Positions 38,081 to 49,514 of a stretch of DNA of 64,000 bases are shown piece after piece. The notes under the pieces are model-generated. The model saw only the letters and a program-made list of their open reading frames with translations, was not told the DNA's origin and ran no database searches. The position numbers and the translations under genes were made by a program. How positions within the stretch are numbered: position 1 is the stretch's first letter; every line of letters starts with the position of its first letter. This DNA is from Diphasiastrum complanatum (taxonomy: Eukaryota > Streptophyta > Lycopodiopsida > Lycopodiales > Lycopodiaceae): assembly GCA_029204225.1 (NCBI GenBank), contig CM055096.1, positions 64,719,370 to 64,783,369 of the forward strand. Direction: 5' to 3'.

Positions 38081-39318
38081 CTGAATACATGTGACAATAG
38101 CATGCCCTGAAGCTAAGCTTTCTCTATTAGAGTTGGTGGGATCATCATCATTTATCTGTTTACAAAATTGGAATATATTCAAACGTGTGCAACAAAGAAA
38201 TTCAAAGAATCCATTTACATCAATAACTAAGTCAGAAATTGTTGCCACCTTTTCTCGACTACTTCCCAACTTCAAATGAACTGTTTTCCAGGAATCACTC
38301 TCCCTACAAACTAATGCAAAGCTCGTGGCCTTTCACCTACCACCAACTCAAGCAGATTTGAGAGAAAGGCCGACTGCATCTACAAACTGCCAAGTTTACA
38401 GCTTGCAAATAAAGAGTGTATGCTTACTTGCAAATAGCTCCCTGGGTAACAAATGAGAGCACAGGATTACCACGATTCATCTCTCTCTATGCTAAGCCCC
38501 ATCTTACAGAGTCAGATAACCAGTCATCTAGTATCAACAAGTCCGATGATTGAAAATATTAGCCGTGGAATAAGGATAACTAGAGCAGAAATTTTGAGCG
38601 TTTTCAAAAAGTATGTAGCAAGTAGAGCACCTGATGCAAAAGAGAAACCTATCTGTACATATACTGCATCTTCTAGCCCTGCAAAAATTCAATCAGGTGC
38701 AGAAAAACTAATTTGTCCAATTAATTAGCTGATCTACAAATTCAACTTGGAACATGTCCAATAAGTTCCAAAATGCCAACTTCCAATCTCAATATAAAGG
38801 CAAAAGATTCAAAGTTCATCATATGATAAAATAAAATTAATCTTTTGCTTTACAGCATATTGTACTCAGGCTCCCCATTTAACTTTTGCCAGATTAAAGG
38901 AAAATTAAGATTTTCCTTTTCGAATTTGCCAAACCTTCAATACACTGCAAGTTTCAGCATATGCTTTGGCTGTCAATCTGTGTGGAGATCTGCTCTCCGA
39001 CCAAACATAAAAGCTTGGAGTCCAATTAAGAACAATTTTTCAAGAAAAGCAGAAAACAACTTCCAATGACATCCAAATGCATTCTCTCCAGCAAATCTCC
39101 TGCCTGAACACCCAACGTTGTAGCTTTACCACTACATAGAAGTCAAAAAATGACTGCAAGGAATGACTCTTGCAGCAAGGTCCAGAACTTGCAGAGACAA
39201 CCTTGAAAGTCTTTCGAAAACTATCAGCCATCAAGTTACCCTCCTCACTCTGAATCAGTATCAACACTACCCATTGTCTTCAAACCCCTACGTCTCTGCC
39301 ATAGAAATCCAGCAAACC
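38081..39318 (-). pseudogene. Possible exons of an unidentified gene
   Basis: Three stretches look exon-like on the minus strand. 39318-39245 reads FAGFLWQRRRGLKTMGSVDT and ends in a stop. 38678-38524 follows a TTTTTGCAG acceptor and reads LEDAVYVQIGFSFASGALLA plus a hydrophobic run, to a stop. 38329-38081 reads ESDSWKTVHLKLGSSREKV and onward, exactly 83 codons between an AG and a GT. Order and phases do not join into one protein, so this may be a broken or partial gene or chance. I do not recognise the family. Confidence 0.2.
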
Positions 39319-41355
39319 AAAGTCAACGGGTAGATAGATGAAAAGCTTTAAACATTCTGCATGTCCTGCATGTCAATATCCTTTCACTAAAGTACAAGGT
39401 TCCAGTTGTAATGAAGGTAACAAGAAGAGCAATTTACCTACCTTTTTCACTGCCTTTTTCTCTCTCACTTCATACCGTTCCCTCTTCAGGTCATCACATC
39501 AAGAAGAACAAACAAAATAGTTCTTTGCTACTGTGTTACTCTAACTAACCACGCTTTTATGAGTAATAGACTCCAAAAATTCAAGAATCTTAAAAAAATG
39601 CAGGGCTTTGCAGGATAACTCAAAAGGGGATTCCCGAGCACTGCACTATTGTAATCTGCTACCGTGTGCTACTATAATTAACCTGTACAATATCCTACGG
39701 TATTATCTTCTTGACAAGAAACGAACTATCAATGGTACATTCTTCCCACGTAAGATACTGCAGTTCTCCATATATCCATCTTCCAAAAGCTCTGCCATAT
39801 TTGTAGTGTCCAGGAACTGAGTGGACAGTCTCTGGAACTATATGTTGCAGATCTTCCACAATTTTTGAGTTATTATTATGAAAGGTCCTAGTAGCCCGAT
39901 TAATTGTCATTTCGCAGATGAACCTTTCGCGATTTTCAGTTTTAGCGTGGGCGCTTCTTCCTTGACAAGTTTGGTGACTTTTACATGAATTGATGGTCTG
40001 AGATGTGGTGTTCCGATCCGTGTTGTTCAAGTTTCATACTCGTCTTTGGTAGTTGAGAATTAACTTCTTGGAATAGGTGTTGTTCGAGTACTGGCAATAA
40101 ATTGCTCAACGAAAATTTAACTGTTGTATTTTGCTTGTACAGAAAGGAAGTTACAAAGTTGAGAGCCTGCCAGCTCATCGAGCCGAAAATCGAACTTTCA
40201 GATTTGAAAGGGGGAGTACTCCGAATAAAACAGCAATTGGTCTTCTGGTTTTTGTATCAGTCAGTCCAAGGGTCGCACAACTCTGGACATGTCAGCATTC
40301 GAGGTCAAATCAAAGGCCAAAAAGGCGGTCTAAACAGAGCCAGAAAGTTTTAAATGTAAGCAGCTATGTAGCTCTTTTAATGTCGCCATGTATCTTAAGT
40401 GGCCCTTTTAAAGCCTTTTCAATGTTTCCAGCTTTGATATGTAAACACTAAGACAGCACAACTGTTCTTGGCTTTTTGGTGGTAGTATGTGACCCCTGGA
40501 TACATTTCAATACTGGAATCGAACCTGTCAACTCCCAATGCACATTTTTAAAAATGTGGCAGTCACTATGGAGACACTTCAATCAGTAAGAAGGTTTGTA
40601 TGCACGAGTTCTTGAAGAACTAAAATTTTTTGTTTAAATGCGACACTTGTGACAAAATCCAGCAAGTTCACACATGTGGGGAATTACCAAAAATGTGTGA
40701 ATGATCTTTACAAAGTTTTGTGGGGGCCTTTTGTTGCTTGCCTGTATCTGCCCGCCCTGCTTGCATGCCCGTTAACACATGTATCCTTAAGTGTGCGTGT
40801 GGCTGTGAGGGCCAAGAAAAACATTTTCATGCTTGGGCATTGAGCGTTGGTTGTTCCAAACAAGAAGCCACCACAAATCTAAAATCTTTGTTAGGCACTG
40901 TCTGCAACACTCCCTGCCCAGAACTTACGATAGCCACTTGTCAGCTTTACTGGCACAGGGCCAAAGGTGTCCCTGTGTCAAGCAACATTGCATCAATACT
41001 AAGGCTGTAATCCCATCTGAAGTATTGCACAGAGGACTCTAATTCCAAAGCCATAGTGCAAGATGAATATTCTCGACATGAAGGCAATAGAGAAGTTTGA
41101 ATGTCTGTATTTCCATCTATGGAAATGGAAAGGGTAGATAGCAGATCCTTGAATGGAGAGACAAACAACCTGAGGACCTTGAATCTAAGACGGATTTCAA
41201 GCAGAAAGATACGAGACCCTTAATGATGAATTGTCTCTTGTTGGATCCATGCAAATTCGTGCAGCCCAAACGATTAAAAATCGCAATACACAAAATACAA
41301 TAAAAAGAACAGTCCACACAGGTTCACAATCAGAAATTGTCATGCACTCTCAGGC
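39319..41355. other. No gene seen; small copia LTR-like patch
   Basis: About 39780-39850 resembles, on the minus strand, the copia LTR segment at 44555-44600 (CTGGA(A/C)ACTACAAATATGGCAG). A purine-rich GAAAGGGGGAGTA at about 40204 may be a PPT of another remnant. ORFs at 40102-40451 and 40649-41042 have no domain. Confidence 0.35.
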
Positions 41356-41567
41356 TCAGAATGTAAAGCATATAGGTAAACTCCTTATGTACATATATGT
41401 TGTCTTGGCAGCCTGCGCCAAGATTCCCAAGATTTGGTCACCAATGACCCTGATCACCCATGACCCAACTCATTACCCTTCAACCAAAACAAGGCCGTCA
41501 AACTAAATAACATGTCATTAGTTTTGATTGACTCCTACTCCCTCCCTCACCTGATACTTTGAAGTGC

Positions 41568-42042
41568 CTAATTCCGTTTCACTCCCAACTTGTCTTTGGT
41601 GACTGCCTTTGTCAGCATGTCAGCCAAGAGATTGACTTCGCCATTCTGCACTAGGTCATTAACAGAATGATACTGGAGAGGTATGTGCTTGCTACACTTG
41701 TGAAAACTACCACTTTTGCCAAGGGAAATACAGCCCTTGTTATCACAATAAAGTCGAAGCTCTGTCATATCCATTCCAACTTCTCTCCCCCTGCTCTTTA
41801 ACCAAACATAGCTATTCCTGTATTGGTCCGTAAATTCCTACGAACTCAGCTTCTGTCAAGTGATTTCTGCTTTGTGCTATGGCTCTAACTCCCATCAGGT
41901 AAATGTAATAACAACTCAATTTTCTGCCACTGATATCCCCTACCCCATAGAGTGCCTTTTCCATCTTCAGGACCTGCCCCCCTTCCACCTCGAATCCCTT
42001 GAACCGTCTCATGTAGACCTCTTCCCGGAGCTTGCCTATCAT
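41568..42042 (-). pseudogene. Copia RT/RNase H fragment (arm A, family 2)
   Basis: Minus-strand frames: 42042-41812 joins an RT motif (REEVYMRRFKGFEVEGGQV, KALYG) directly to RNase H (GRKLSCYYIYLMGVRAIAQS, LTEAEFVGI), and 41774-41568 continues RNase H (LYCDNKGCISLGKSGSFHK, SKHIPLQYHSVNDL, LLADMLTKA). About 550 bases between RT and RNase H present in arm B are deleted here, at a GGGTAGGGGATATC match. Confidence 0.8.
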
Positions 42043-42452
42043 AAATTGAGAGGTCAGAGAACGTCTATGTTGGGAACAGTCGAATTATCAATGCCATAGC
42101 AATGGGGACCTTCAATGTAAAGCTGGGAAATAACCGTATTGGAAAACTGCAGAATGTGCTACACCTCCTCAAGATGCTAAGAATTTAATGTCTGTGACTG
42201 CAATCACAGATCAAGGATTTGAAGTGAAATCCGATCTGGATGGTTTGCAAAAGGAGGAAAAACAATATCACAGGGCCTCAAATCAGGAGGGTTGTTCAAA
42301 CTCCCTTGCCGCATGAACCATGAACAAGATGATGAGGAGGAAGTCCATATGTCAATTGCAAAAAACAACATGCATCAACTTTGAGATGAGAGATTTGGCC
42401 ATCTAGAAGTGAATGGGCCGAAAGTGCTCAGGACCCAGAACATAGTCTTAGA

Positions 42453-42817
42453 GAATGCAATTTCAAGAGGAGAAGCTGTGTAGGGTGACTATGGTCACTT
42501 TCCTCGATCAATTATTGATACTGTCATGAATAGGTTATTAGGTTGCGAGAATCTGTTCATGCCCATTGCCAGTACATACTAGAAAGCTTATGGTGCGGTT
42601 TTTGGGGTTTACAGATGTCATAGACAGTCTAGTAACAAGTAGATACATCCAATTTCATGAGAATGCTCTAGAGAAATTAGAATGCAATTTCAAGAGGAGA
42701 AGCTGTGTATGAGGTCATTATGGTCACTTTCCTTAGTCAATTATTGATACTATCATGGATAGGTTATTAGGTTGCGAGAATCTGTTCATGCCCATTGCCA
42801 GTACATCCTACAAAGTT
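42453..42817. repeat. Tandem duplication of about 140 bp
   Basis: 42453-42592 and 42680-42817 share GCAATTTCAAGAGGAGAAGC at their start and CATGCCCATTGCCAGTACAT near their end, with few differences. Both lie in the part of arm A that arm B lacks. Confidence 0.8.
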
Positions 42818-42822
42818 TTGGG

Positions 42823-42911
42823 TCGTTTCAAACACTGAAACGGCGTTTCGAAACGGGGTCGTTTCGTACGTCCCGTTTCAAACGCGTTTCAGCATTCGAA
42901 ACGCGTTTCGA
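42823..42911. other. Dense CGTTTC/GAAACG palindromic cluster
   Basis: About ten CGTTTC or GAAACG words in 90 bases, several as overlapping palindromes such as CGTTTCGAAACG and GAAACGCGTTTC. It begins right after the second copy of the 140-bp duplication. Confidence 0.8.
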
Positions 42912-43018
42912 GGATACAGTGGCTGAGTTCTCTCAAAATTGCCACAAGCTTCAGGAGATTTCAGCAGATTAAGAGACCACCAAACAGATACGACGAAGCA
43001 AGTTTACTTAAATTCAAG

Positions 43019-44470
43019 ATGTCTGATTTGGTAGAACCCACAAACTACCATGGTGCAATGATAAGTGAAAATCGGAATGAATGAAAGGATGCCATGAATG
43101 AAGAGATGAAAGTAATGAAAGAAAATAATGTATGGGACTTAATATATTTGCCCAAAGGAAAGGATAGCCATATTCAGTAAATGAAGGGATAAGCTCAAAA
43201 GCAATGTCCAGAGATATAAGGCTCGACTAGTAGCAAAAGGATGTTTACAAAAGGCTGTAATAGATTTTGATGAAACATATGCACCTGTGACTGGATGAGA
43301 AACATTTGACTGATTTGGAATTGGCAGCAATGCTTGAGTTTGAACTCCAATAGATGGATGTATGCACCACCTTGAGCTAAAGGAAGAGGTTTACATGAGG
43401 GGGAGGAAAACGGAAGGAAGCATCACGAGTCTGGTATGAACGCCAGGAGTGGAACATAAACAACAATGGCTTCAAAAATTGTTTAACCAATAAAAGTATC
43501 TTCATACAAGTAGAGGGAAAGGCAAGTCTGTTTTCAAAAAACTGGCTTATGTGGATGACTTGATTATCCGAGGAAATTATAAGAATTGAATTGCCCATCT
43601 CATATATGGGTGCAGAATTTCAGATAAAAGGAGTTGAGGAAAACTTCCTGGGAATTACAGTAACCAGAGACGATAAGAAATACAACTTACGGCTTAATCA
43701 GAAGAAATACATTAGTAGCTCATCAACAAACTCAACATGGCTGATGCACAGCCAGGATTCCAATGAAGGTTGGAGCACACATCAGTTTGCTGGCTGATGT
43801 GCCCCAGGATTGAAGAAGAGAAGCACACATGGACAAAATTTCCTACAGTTGTCTTCTTGGACCTCTGATGTATGCCATGACTGGAGCCAGGCTGGACATT
43901 GCTCTTGCAAAGTCTTAGTTACGTCAATATCAAAACAATCTGGGAGAAGGGCATTGGATTGCTGCAAAGTGTGTTCTGCGCTACCTAAACGGCATAATCA
44001 ATGATGAGATAAGATACATGGGACATGTCAATGTGTTAATGGGATTTGTTGATGCTGACTGGGGAACGGATTTGGATAAAAGGGAACCTACTGGTGGGTT
44101 TGTGTTTATCATGGCAGGTGGGCCAATCACTTGGATGAGCTAAAGACAAGGTGTCACTGCTCTTTCAACGACAGAAGCTGACAAAATTGCAACTAGCGAA
44201 TCTGCCTGGCAGACGACATGGATTGATCATTTGCTTGCAGAAGCTGGAATGTGGAATACACATGATTTTGTCATTTTACAGTAATAAGCAGGAAAGCATG
44301 TTCCAAGCCAATAATGCAGAAATTTATGTACGTACTAAAGCACATTGCTTTGCAATTTCATCATCTTCACAGAGAGATGCAGAGAAGAGATATTAGTTTT
44401 CAATATTGTCATATTGATTGCAAATATACTCACTAAAACATTGCCCAATCTGATCAATTGAAAGCTCAGA
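43019..44470 (+). pseudogene. Copia RT and RNase H (arm A, family 1), degraded
   Basis: RT start ENNVWDLIYLPKGK, then RYKARLVAKGC, IDFDETYAPV, LAAMLEFELQ, the palm YVDDLIIRG, and ENFLGITVTRDDKKYNLRLN. RNase H gives GFVDADWGTDLDKREPTGGF, GGPITWMS, ALSTTEADKIATSESAW and NILTKTLPN. Frames change at least six times and stops are frequent. The homologous region in arm B is on the minus strand at 61.7-62.87 kb. Confidence 0.8.
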
Positions 44471-44522
44471 TGGAAACGGTGCAGGTTTTTGAGTGAAGGA
44501 CTAGACATTGAGGGGAGGGTTT

Positions 44523-45540
44523 TGTTGAAGAATTGTGACCTACAGTCCTACACTCCATCCACTCAATTCCTGGAAACTACAAATATGGCAGTGCTTACAA
44601 AGAAGATGGATGTATCGAGGACTGCCATGATAGCAGTGTCTAGGTGGACGAGTGGCGTTCATGATTTGACCTTTCTTTCTTGTTGAGAAGATATGACCTT
44701 TCTTTTTTGTTGAGAAGATATCATATCGATTAGTTATGATAAAACACTGTTGCAGATTACTGTAGTGGTTAATTAGTGTATCACAGTAGCAGAGATGTGA
44801 TGTCATTCAAGACTATTTAAGTCTTTTCAGTTTCATCCGTAAAGGGTGGTAAGTATTAGCAAGCTTATTTTTATTTTGGCTCGATATCTCTTTCTTTCTT
44901 TCAGCTCTATGTTCTACTAAATCTTTGACATCTGTTGCCGTACTTTTGCATGCAATCTTTCTTCAAAAATTTGGCAATCTAAATAAGGACATACAAGAAA
45001 AAGATCTGACAACCTTTCATAACGAAGGCATTAAGCTTAAAGTATCAATAACTGACACTCTTTACGAATCGATGAACAAACCATACAATCTTGAGCTGTA
45101 ACACATTAGATGAAAGATCTGCAAGCTTTCTCCTATGCTGCGAAAACAGAATAAAGACTTTCAATTAATCTTTGGCCCTACGACCACCGTAGCGCAAGGG
45201 CTTGCACAAAGGAAATGCACGATAGATAGTTCCTAGAGATATCACCGTTTAACGTACCTGCGACTATTCAACCACCAAAACGAACTCCGCAAACGGCAGG
45301 CTTACTAAAATATCTCCTTACATGACTTGAGGAACATCTACTAGCGACTTCAAGATTATGCTTCAGATTAATCCTAAGCTTATCGAATAGCAGTATTTTC
45401 TTTCAAGAATCTGAACAAATTTTTGCAAATGAATATTTTCCGTTAACATGCGAATCGATGCTTACACGGTTGATCACTTTTCAAAAACTAAACAATTCAA
45501 AGGTAATATCATTTCATGCTTGAAAGCATAGATTAAACCA
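44523..45540 (+). repeat. Copia LTR and adjoining non-coding sequence (arm A)
   Basis: A purine tract ATTGAGGGGAGGG ends at about 44520 and TGTTGAAGAATTG begins at 44523, the usual PPT/LTR boundary after copia RNase H. A CTATTTAAGTC box follows near 44812. The LTR end is not defined; sequence after about 44.9 kb is shared with arm B and is non-coding. ORFs at 44489-44806 fall in this LTR. Confidence 0.6.
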
Positions 45541-45744
45541 CTACACGCAAAGAGGCTCAACGAACCTTATTGCAACCAAAATCACTCAAACACCGAATAT
45601 TCGAACCACCATTTTCTTCAAATCTTTCTCCGAATCGACGACTACATGCTTGCAAAAGGTCACCAAAAGCCACATCGAAGAAGATCCAACAACTTAGCCA
45701 CCAACAGAAATCAAACTTAACAGATATCTTCACTCCAGAAAGAA

Positions 45745-45950
45745 AACTGTCGCAATAACAACGATCAACTCTCCCACCTCCTCTCTCTCTCTCTCTCTGC
45801 CCCTCCCCTCCCCTCCCCTCCCCTCTTCTTTTTCCCTCTCTCTCTCTCACTCTCGCGGCCCTATGTCCTTTGTAATTTGTAATCATAAAAACTTTACTAT
45901 ATTAATTATTTACCTTATTCAAATTAATTGTTAGATTTGTTGGGGTAAAG
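45745..45950 (-). repeat. LTR-like repeat D, truncated copy (arm A)
   Basis: Minus strand: AACAAATCTAACAATTAATT near 45940, then ATTACAAATTACAAAGGAC, GA-rich and GGGGA pentamer tracts, and GGTGGGAGAGTTGATCGTTG at about 45770. Larger copies are at 48.1-48.98 kb (-) and 59.73-60.42 kb (+). This copy lacks the GC-rich core and the part upstream of CCCCAACAAA. Confidence 0.7.
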
Positions 45951-45990
45951 AGAAACTTTTTGTTTTTATTAATAAAAGATGAAAAACTTA

Positions 45991-46809
45991 TCAGAGTACA
46001 AAGGAATGCATGTTGAAAGCGTAAACGCCATAAGGCAAATTGAGATACTGTGCAACTATAACAAAGCAACAATCTCGTAGAGTATCTACATAAAGCCTAC
46101 TGCTTGGTAAGACAGTTGGAAGTTTAGGTAGTGCAGGAAGTTGTGAAGCAGCCGTTCCTGCAACTATGGCACGTCGAAGTATTGCAAATGCCTGAGTGCG
46201 TTGTAAAGTCATAGAAACTCGTTGACGATAATAAGCCGTAATGATAGATAAAGGTGAGGCACCACGTCCTTGGAGTTTCGCTGCAAAACCTGCACAAGAT
46301 GATAGAAAATTATCGAATTTCTTATGCAGACACCCATATGTTTCCAAAGCAAAAGGAATAAAGTCTTCTCCAAGAGTGTGATGTGAATAATCTCGCTCTT
46401 TATCTAGAGCTGCATGAGAAGCGGCGACACCCTGAGTAGTTGAAGCACGACGAAGGAGGTTAGGCCGCGAAGGATCAGCAACAACAACATCCCCAAGCGT
46501 GCGAATCCTCTCGCGCGAAAGAACAAGATCAACTCGACGCCGAGGCGACTGTGAATCAGACACATGCAAGATGTGGGTCTGCTCCCGGACAACATGAAAG
46601 CCGCACTCATGTGCAATAGATGCCAATACGTCACGAATGGAATCATGAATCGCAGTGCACTCTCCGCCAGAAGGGCAACGCATGAGATGAGTGCCAATAG
46701 GATCAACATGGTGACCACAGGAACATTTTGTCAAACCTGCCAGCACTGGATGAGGGAGACCCAACCTAACCCGAAGAGCGGAGAGAAACAACTCTGAAGA
46801 AAGGTGCAA
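45991..46809 (-). CDS. Zinc-finger plus restriction-like endonuclease ORF (non-LTR retrotransposon C-terminus-like)
   Basis: A 272-codon open frame, uninterrupted. The N-terminal part (ALRVRLGLPHPVLAGLTKCS) leads to a zinc motif CSCGHHVDPIGTHLMRC, then HDSIRDVLASIAHECGF, RRRVDLVLS, LGDVVVADPSRPN, a region with HHTLGEDFIPFALETYGCLH, and a C-terminal helical part. The zinc motif followed by R..DLV and DVVVADP fits the restriction-like (PD-(D/E)XK) endonuclease at the C-terminus of some non-LTR retrotransposons. No RT precedes it: 40 bases upstream is the zinc knuckle of an LTR element gag. The start codon here is TTG, so the real frame is open further upstream. Biochemical activity is not implied. 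Confidence 0.5.
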   Translation of the reverse strand: MHLSSELFLSALRVRLGLPHPVLAGLTKCSCGHHVDPIGTHLMRCPSGGECTAIHDSIRDVLASIAHECGFHVVREQTHILHVSDSQSPRRRVDLVLSRERIRTLGDVVVADPSRPNLLRRASTTQGVAASHAALDKERDYSHHTLGEDFIPFALETYGCLHKKFDNFLSSCAGFAAKLQGRGASPLSIITAYYRQRVSMTLQRTQAFAILRRAIVAGTAASQLPALPKLPTVLPSSRLYVDTLRDCCFVIVAQYLNLPYGVYAFNMHSFVL

Positions 46810-46849
46810 GTGTGAAAAATACTTATTTTATTGAGCTGCGCCTTTCTTT

Positions 46850-47694
46850 CGTTTTGGGCAGAATTTCATAACGTGTCCAGGCTGACCACAATGGAAACAA
46901 ACATTGGTCCTTCTAGCCTTTTTCCGGGTCTAAATTCAGATGCAGCTTGATCTAGTTCGTTGAAATATTTTTTATTCTTATTTCCACGAACTCTTTTCTT
47001 CCCTTTTTTTTGGCTGGGTCCGGATTAGCTTGTAACTGCTTCCTAGATGCCACCACCGTGGAGTCGTACGCTTTCGCAACACGAACTACATCATCAAAGG
47101 TTTGAAGCACGTTACGCTTACACTCATTCTGATAATCTGCAGACAGACCTAGGATAAAGTGCCACAATGCCAGTTTTGCATCGCATGAGGGGACTTTATT
47201 CCACAAATCCATAAAATCTTGTAGGTACGAGTCCAAACTCCGAGTACCCATTTTGCAATTCACAAATCTTTGGTAAAAATCTGAGTCATCCACAACCACA
47301 AACAACTTTCTGAACACCTCCATAAACTCGTCCCATGTGGTAGGTTGAGGTTGTAAATCACGCCACCACGACGAAGCTTTACCACGGAAGAACATAATAA
47401 TACTCTCGATTTTTTTCTCCTCAGGAATTCCGTGTAGATTAAAATAACCGGTCCACTTGGTTAACCAGTCATCCACAATTTCAGGCTTCTTCTCTTTCTT
47501 CTCTCCCGAAAATGATTCAGGCTGAAAGCCCAAATTTGGAACAGATAAAGCTCTCACTTGATTTAATAGTGATCACATAAAGTGTTCCTGTTGTTTATCT
47601 CATTAAGCGCTTGGCTTAATGACTGACAAATTTGCAGATAGGTAGGCATTGGCACCTGACCATCGAGAGTTGCATTTGCATTATCGTCTGCCAT
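46850..47694 (-). pseudogene. gag: Ty3/gypsy gag with zinc knuckle
   Basis: ATG at 47694 (MADDNANATLDGQVPMPTYL) starts the frame, which shifts near 47580. The capsid domain 47557-46952 reads FSGEKKEKKPEIVDDWLTKW, ASSWWRDL, YQRFVNCKMGTRSLDSYLQD and CKRNVLQTFDDVVRVAKAYD. After a further shift, CFHCGQPGHVMKFC (46899-46858) is a canonical CX2CX4HX4C knuckle. Protease and RT do not follow; the sequence runs into the endonuclease ORF. Upstream lies LTR-like repeat D in the same orientation, so this gag may belong to that element. Confidence 0.8.
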
Positions 47695-48114
47695 ATTGAT
47701 TTCCTGACATGCAAAATTTGCTAAAATTAGTCAAGATCCAATCATCAACCAATAAGTGAAACGTTCAAAACCTTCATAACTGGCTGATATAATTCAGCAA
47801 GGTCTTTCTTGTTTGAGCAAACTTTCGCAAAATCAATATCAGAACAAATAAGCAACAACAACTTCTTATGACCAACCACTAACTTTTACGAAAAATTAAG
47901 ATTTTTGAAATCTGTTCGAAATAGACCAACTATGAAAATCGATTAATCAGATCGATTTTGCAAAAACACAGGCACTATCTCAAATCAATATCATTTCAAA
48001 AGATCCTGCATGGAACTAACTCGACATGCACTGACTTTTCCAAAAAAGTAAATCTTTTCCGTAAATAGCCTAGTTGCTAAGAAAAACTCCAAATTCAAAC
48101 TTAACTCCAAATTC
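47695..48114. other. Putative leader between repeat D and gag; no gene seen
   Basis: AT-rich minus-strand leader. No clear PBS to a known tRNA was found by eye. Confidence 0.35.
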
Positions 48115-48179
48115 AAAAAAAAACTGTCGCAATAACAACGATCAACTCTCCCACCTCCCCTTCCCTCCGTTGGGGCTTT

Positions 48180-48480
48180 AGAACACGGGCCGCGCGTGGG
48201 AGGGGTTTGGTTCGGGTGCCCCGCAACGTGCGACGCGTGGCTCGTGCCCGGGTGCCCGCCAGAATTGTGGCACGGGAGTTTTGGCGGACGACTCTTGGCT
48301 GCGGTCCCGGGTGGCGCCAGGAACCAGGGGCGCCGTGCCAGGTAGTGGGCAACGATCCCAGGTGATGCCGGGCAGGTTACGGTGCGCCGGGCAGCCTGGG
48401 GTGGCGCCGGGCAAGGAGCAGTGGCGACAATAGCCAAGGGTGGCGCCAGGGCAGCCCAAGCTGGGCAGGTGGTGCCGGGC
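48180..48480. other. GC-rich core with GGCGCC-type repeats
   Basis: Far more GC-rich than its surroundings, with about five degenerate GGTGGCGCCGGGCAG units, most containing the palindrome GGCGCC. A shorter version lies at about 60150-60290. It is placed downstream of the TATA box of repeat D, so it would be transcribed. Confidence 0.6.
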
Positions 48481-48521
48481 ACACACACACACACACATAC
48501 ACGTGAGGCATTGGGTGGGTT

Positions 48522-48534
48522 TCTCTATATATCC
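48522..48534 (-). promoter_or_regulatory. TATA box of repeat D
   Basis: Minus strand GATATATAGAGAAACC; the copy at 59.7-60.4 kb has GAATATATTGAGAAACCC at the same place. Confidence 0.5.
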
Positions 48535-48704
48535 CCTCCCAGTTCTATTGCAGGATTGCTTATGGAAAAACAAATGGTTACCTGGACACGTGGCATCCGA
48601 ACAGCCAATTTTTTTAAAATAAATAAATAAAAACATGTGGTCAGGAGGGCACTGGGGCCAAAGGGCCACCGTGCTCGCAAGATGCAAGGCCTCTCCTCCC
48701 CCCT

Positions 48705-48716
48705 CCCCCCCCCCCC

Positions 48717-48808
<92 letters not shown>
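48705..48808. repeat. C run and CT microsatellite
   Basis: A C run (about 23 bases) followed by about 40 CT units inside repeat D. Confidence 0.9.
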
Positions 48809-48811
<3 letters not shown>

Positions 48812-48980
48812 GGCCTATATTCTTTGTGATTTGTAATCATAAAAACTTTACTATATTAATTATTTATCTTATTCAAATTAATTGTTATATTTGTTGGGGG
48901 AAGGACAATAAATTATAAGCGTTTGTTAAAATTTATTGTGAATATTTGCTAAAAACTCAAGTTAGCATTAAATTTAAATG

Positions 48981-49363
<383 letters not shown>

Positions 49364-49514
49364 TTTGCATATACGTAAAATTGTAGCAAATGAAATCGAG
49401 GAACAAAAAACCAATATTGTTATATTCAATAATTTTCAAGATACCACACAAACGGTTCCACATTTAGTCTTTCAAGATAACGGTCCCCACTCGTTTGATA
49501 AATCTTAACATTAA

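Larger units (their letters stand above)
41356..45950 (+). repeat. Inverted duplication, arm A
   Basis: Matches 59.85-64.0 kb in reverse orientation, nearly base for base in long stretches: the 65-residue frame at 44489-44686 is identical in both arms. Contents in order: copia RNase H fragment (-), arm-specific sequence 42.06-43.31 kb, copia RT/RNase H (+), a copia LTR, leader-like sequence, and an LTR-like repeat at 45.75-45.95 kb. Homology ends at about 45950 on the right and continues past the window end in arm B. Confidence 0.9.
48115..48980 (-). repeat. LTR-like repeat D, long copy
   Basis: Minus-strand order: AT-rich start with CCCCCAACAAATATAACAAT (about 48.90 kb), GA and G tracts, GCCACGTGTCC (a G-box, about 48588), TATA box, GT tract, GC-rich core with repeated GCGCC palindromes (48180-48480), then GGTGGGAGAGTTGATCGTTG. 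It carries promoter features and sits upstream of a gag, so an LTR is the best guess, although the exact ends and a PBS are not defined. Confidence 0.55.

Noticed and set aside
45557-45886. 109-residue minus-strand ORF in arm A and its partner at 60379-60573
   Set aside because: Covers GA and GGGGA tracts of repeat D and breaks between copies; not coding.
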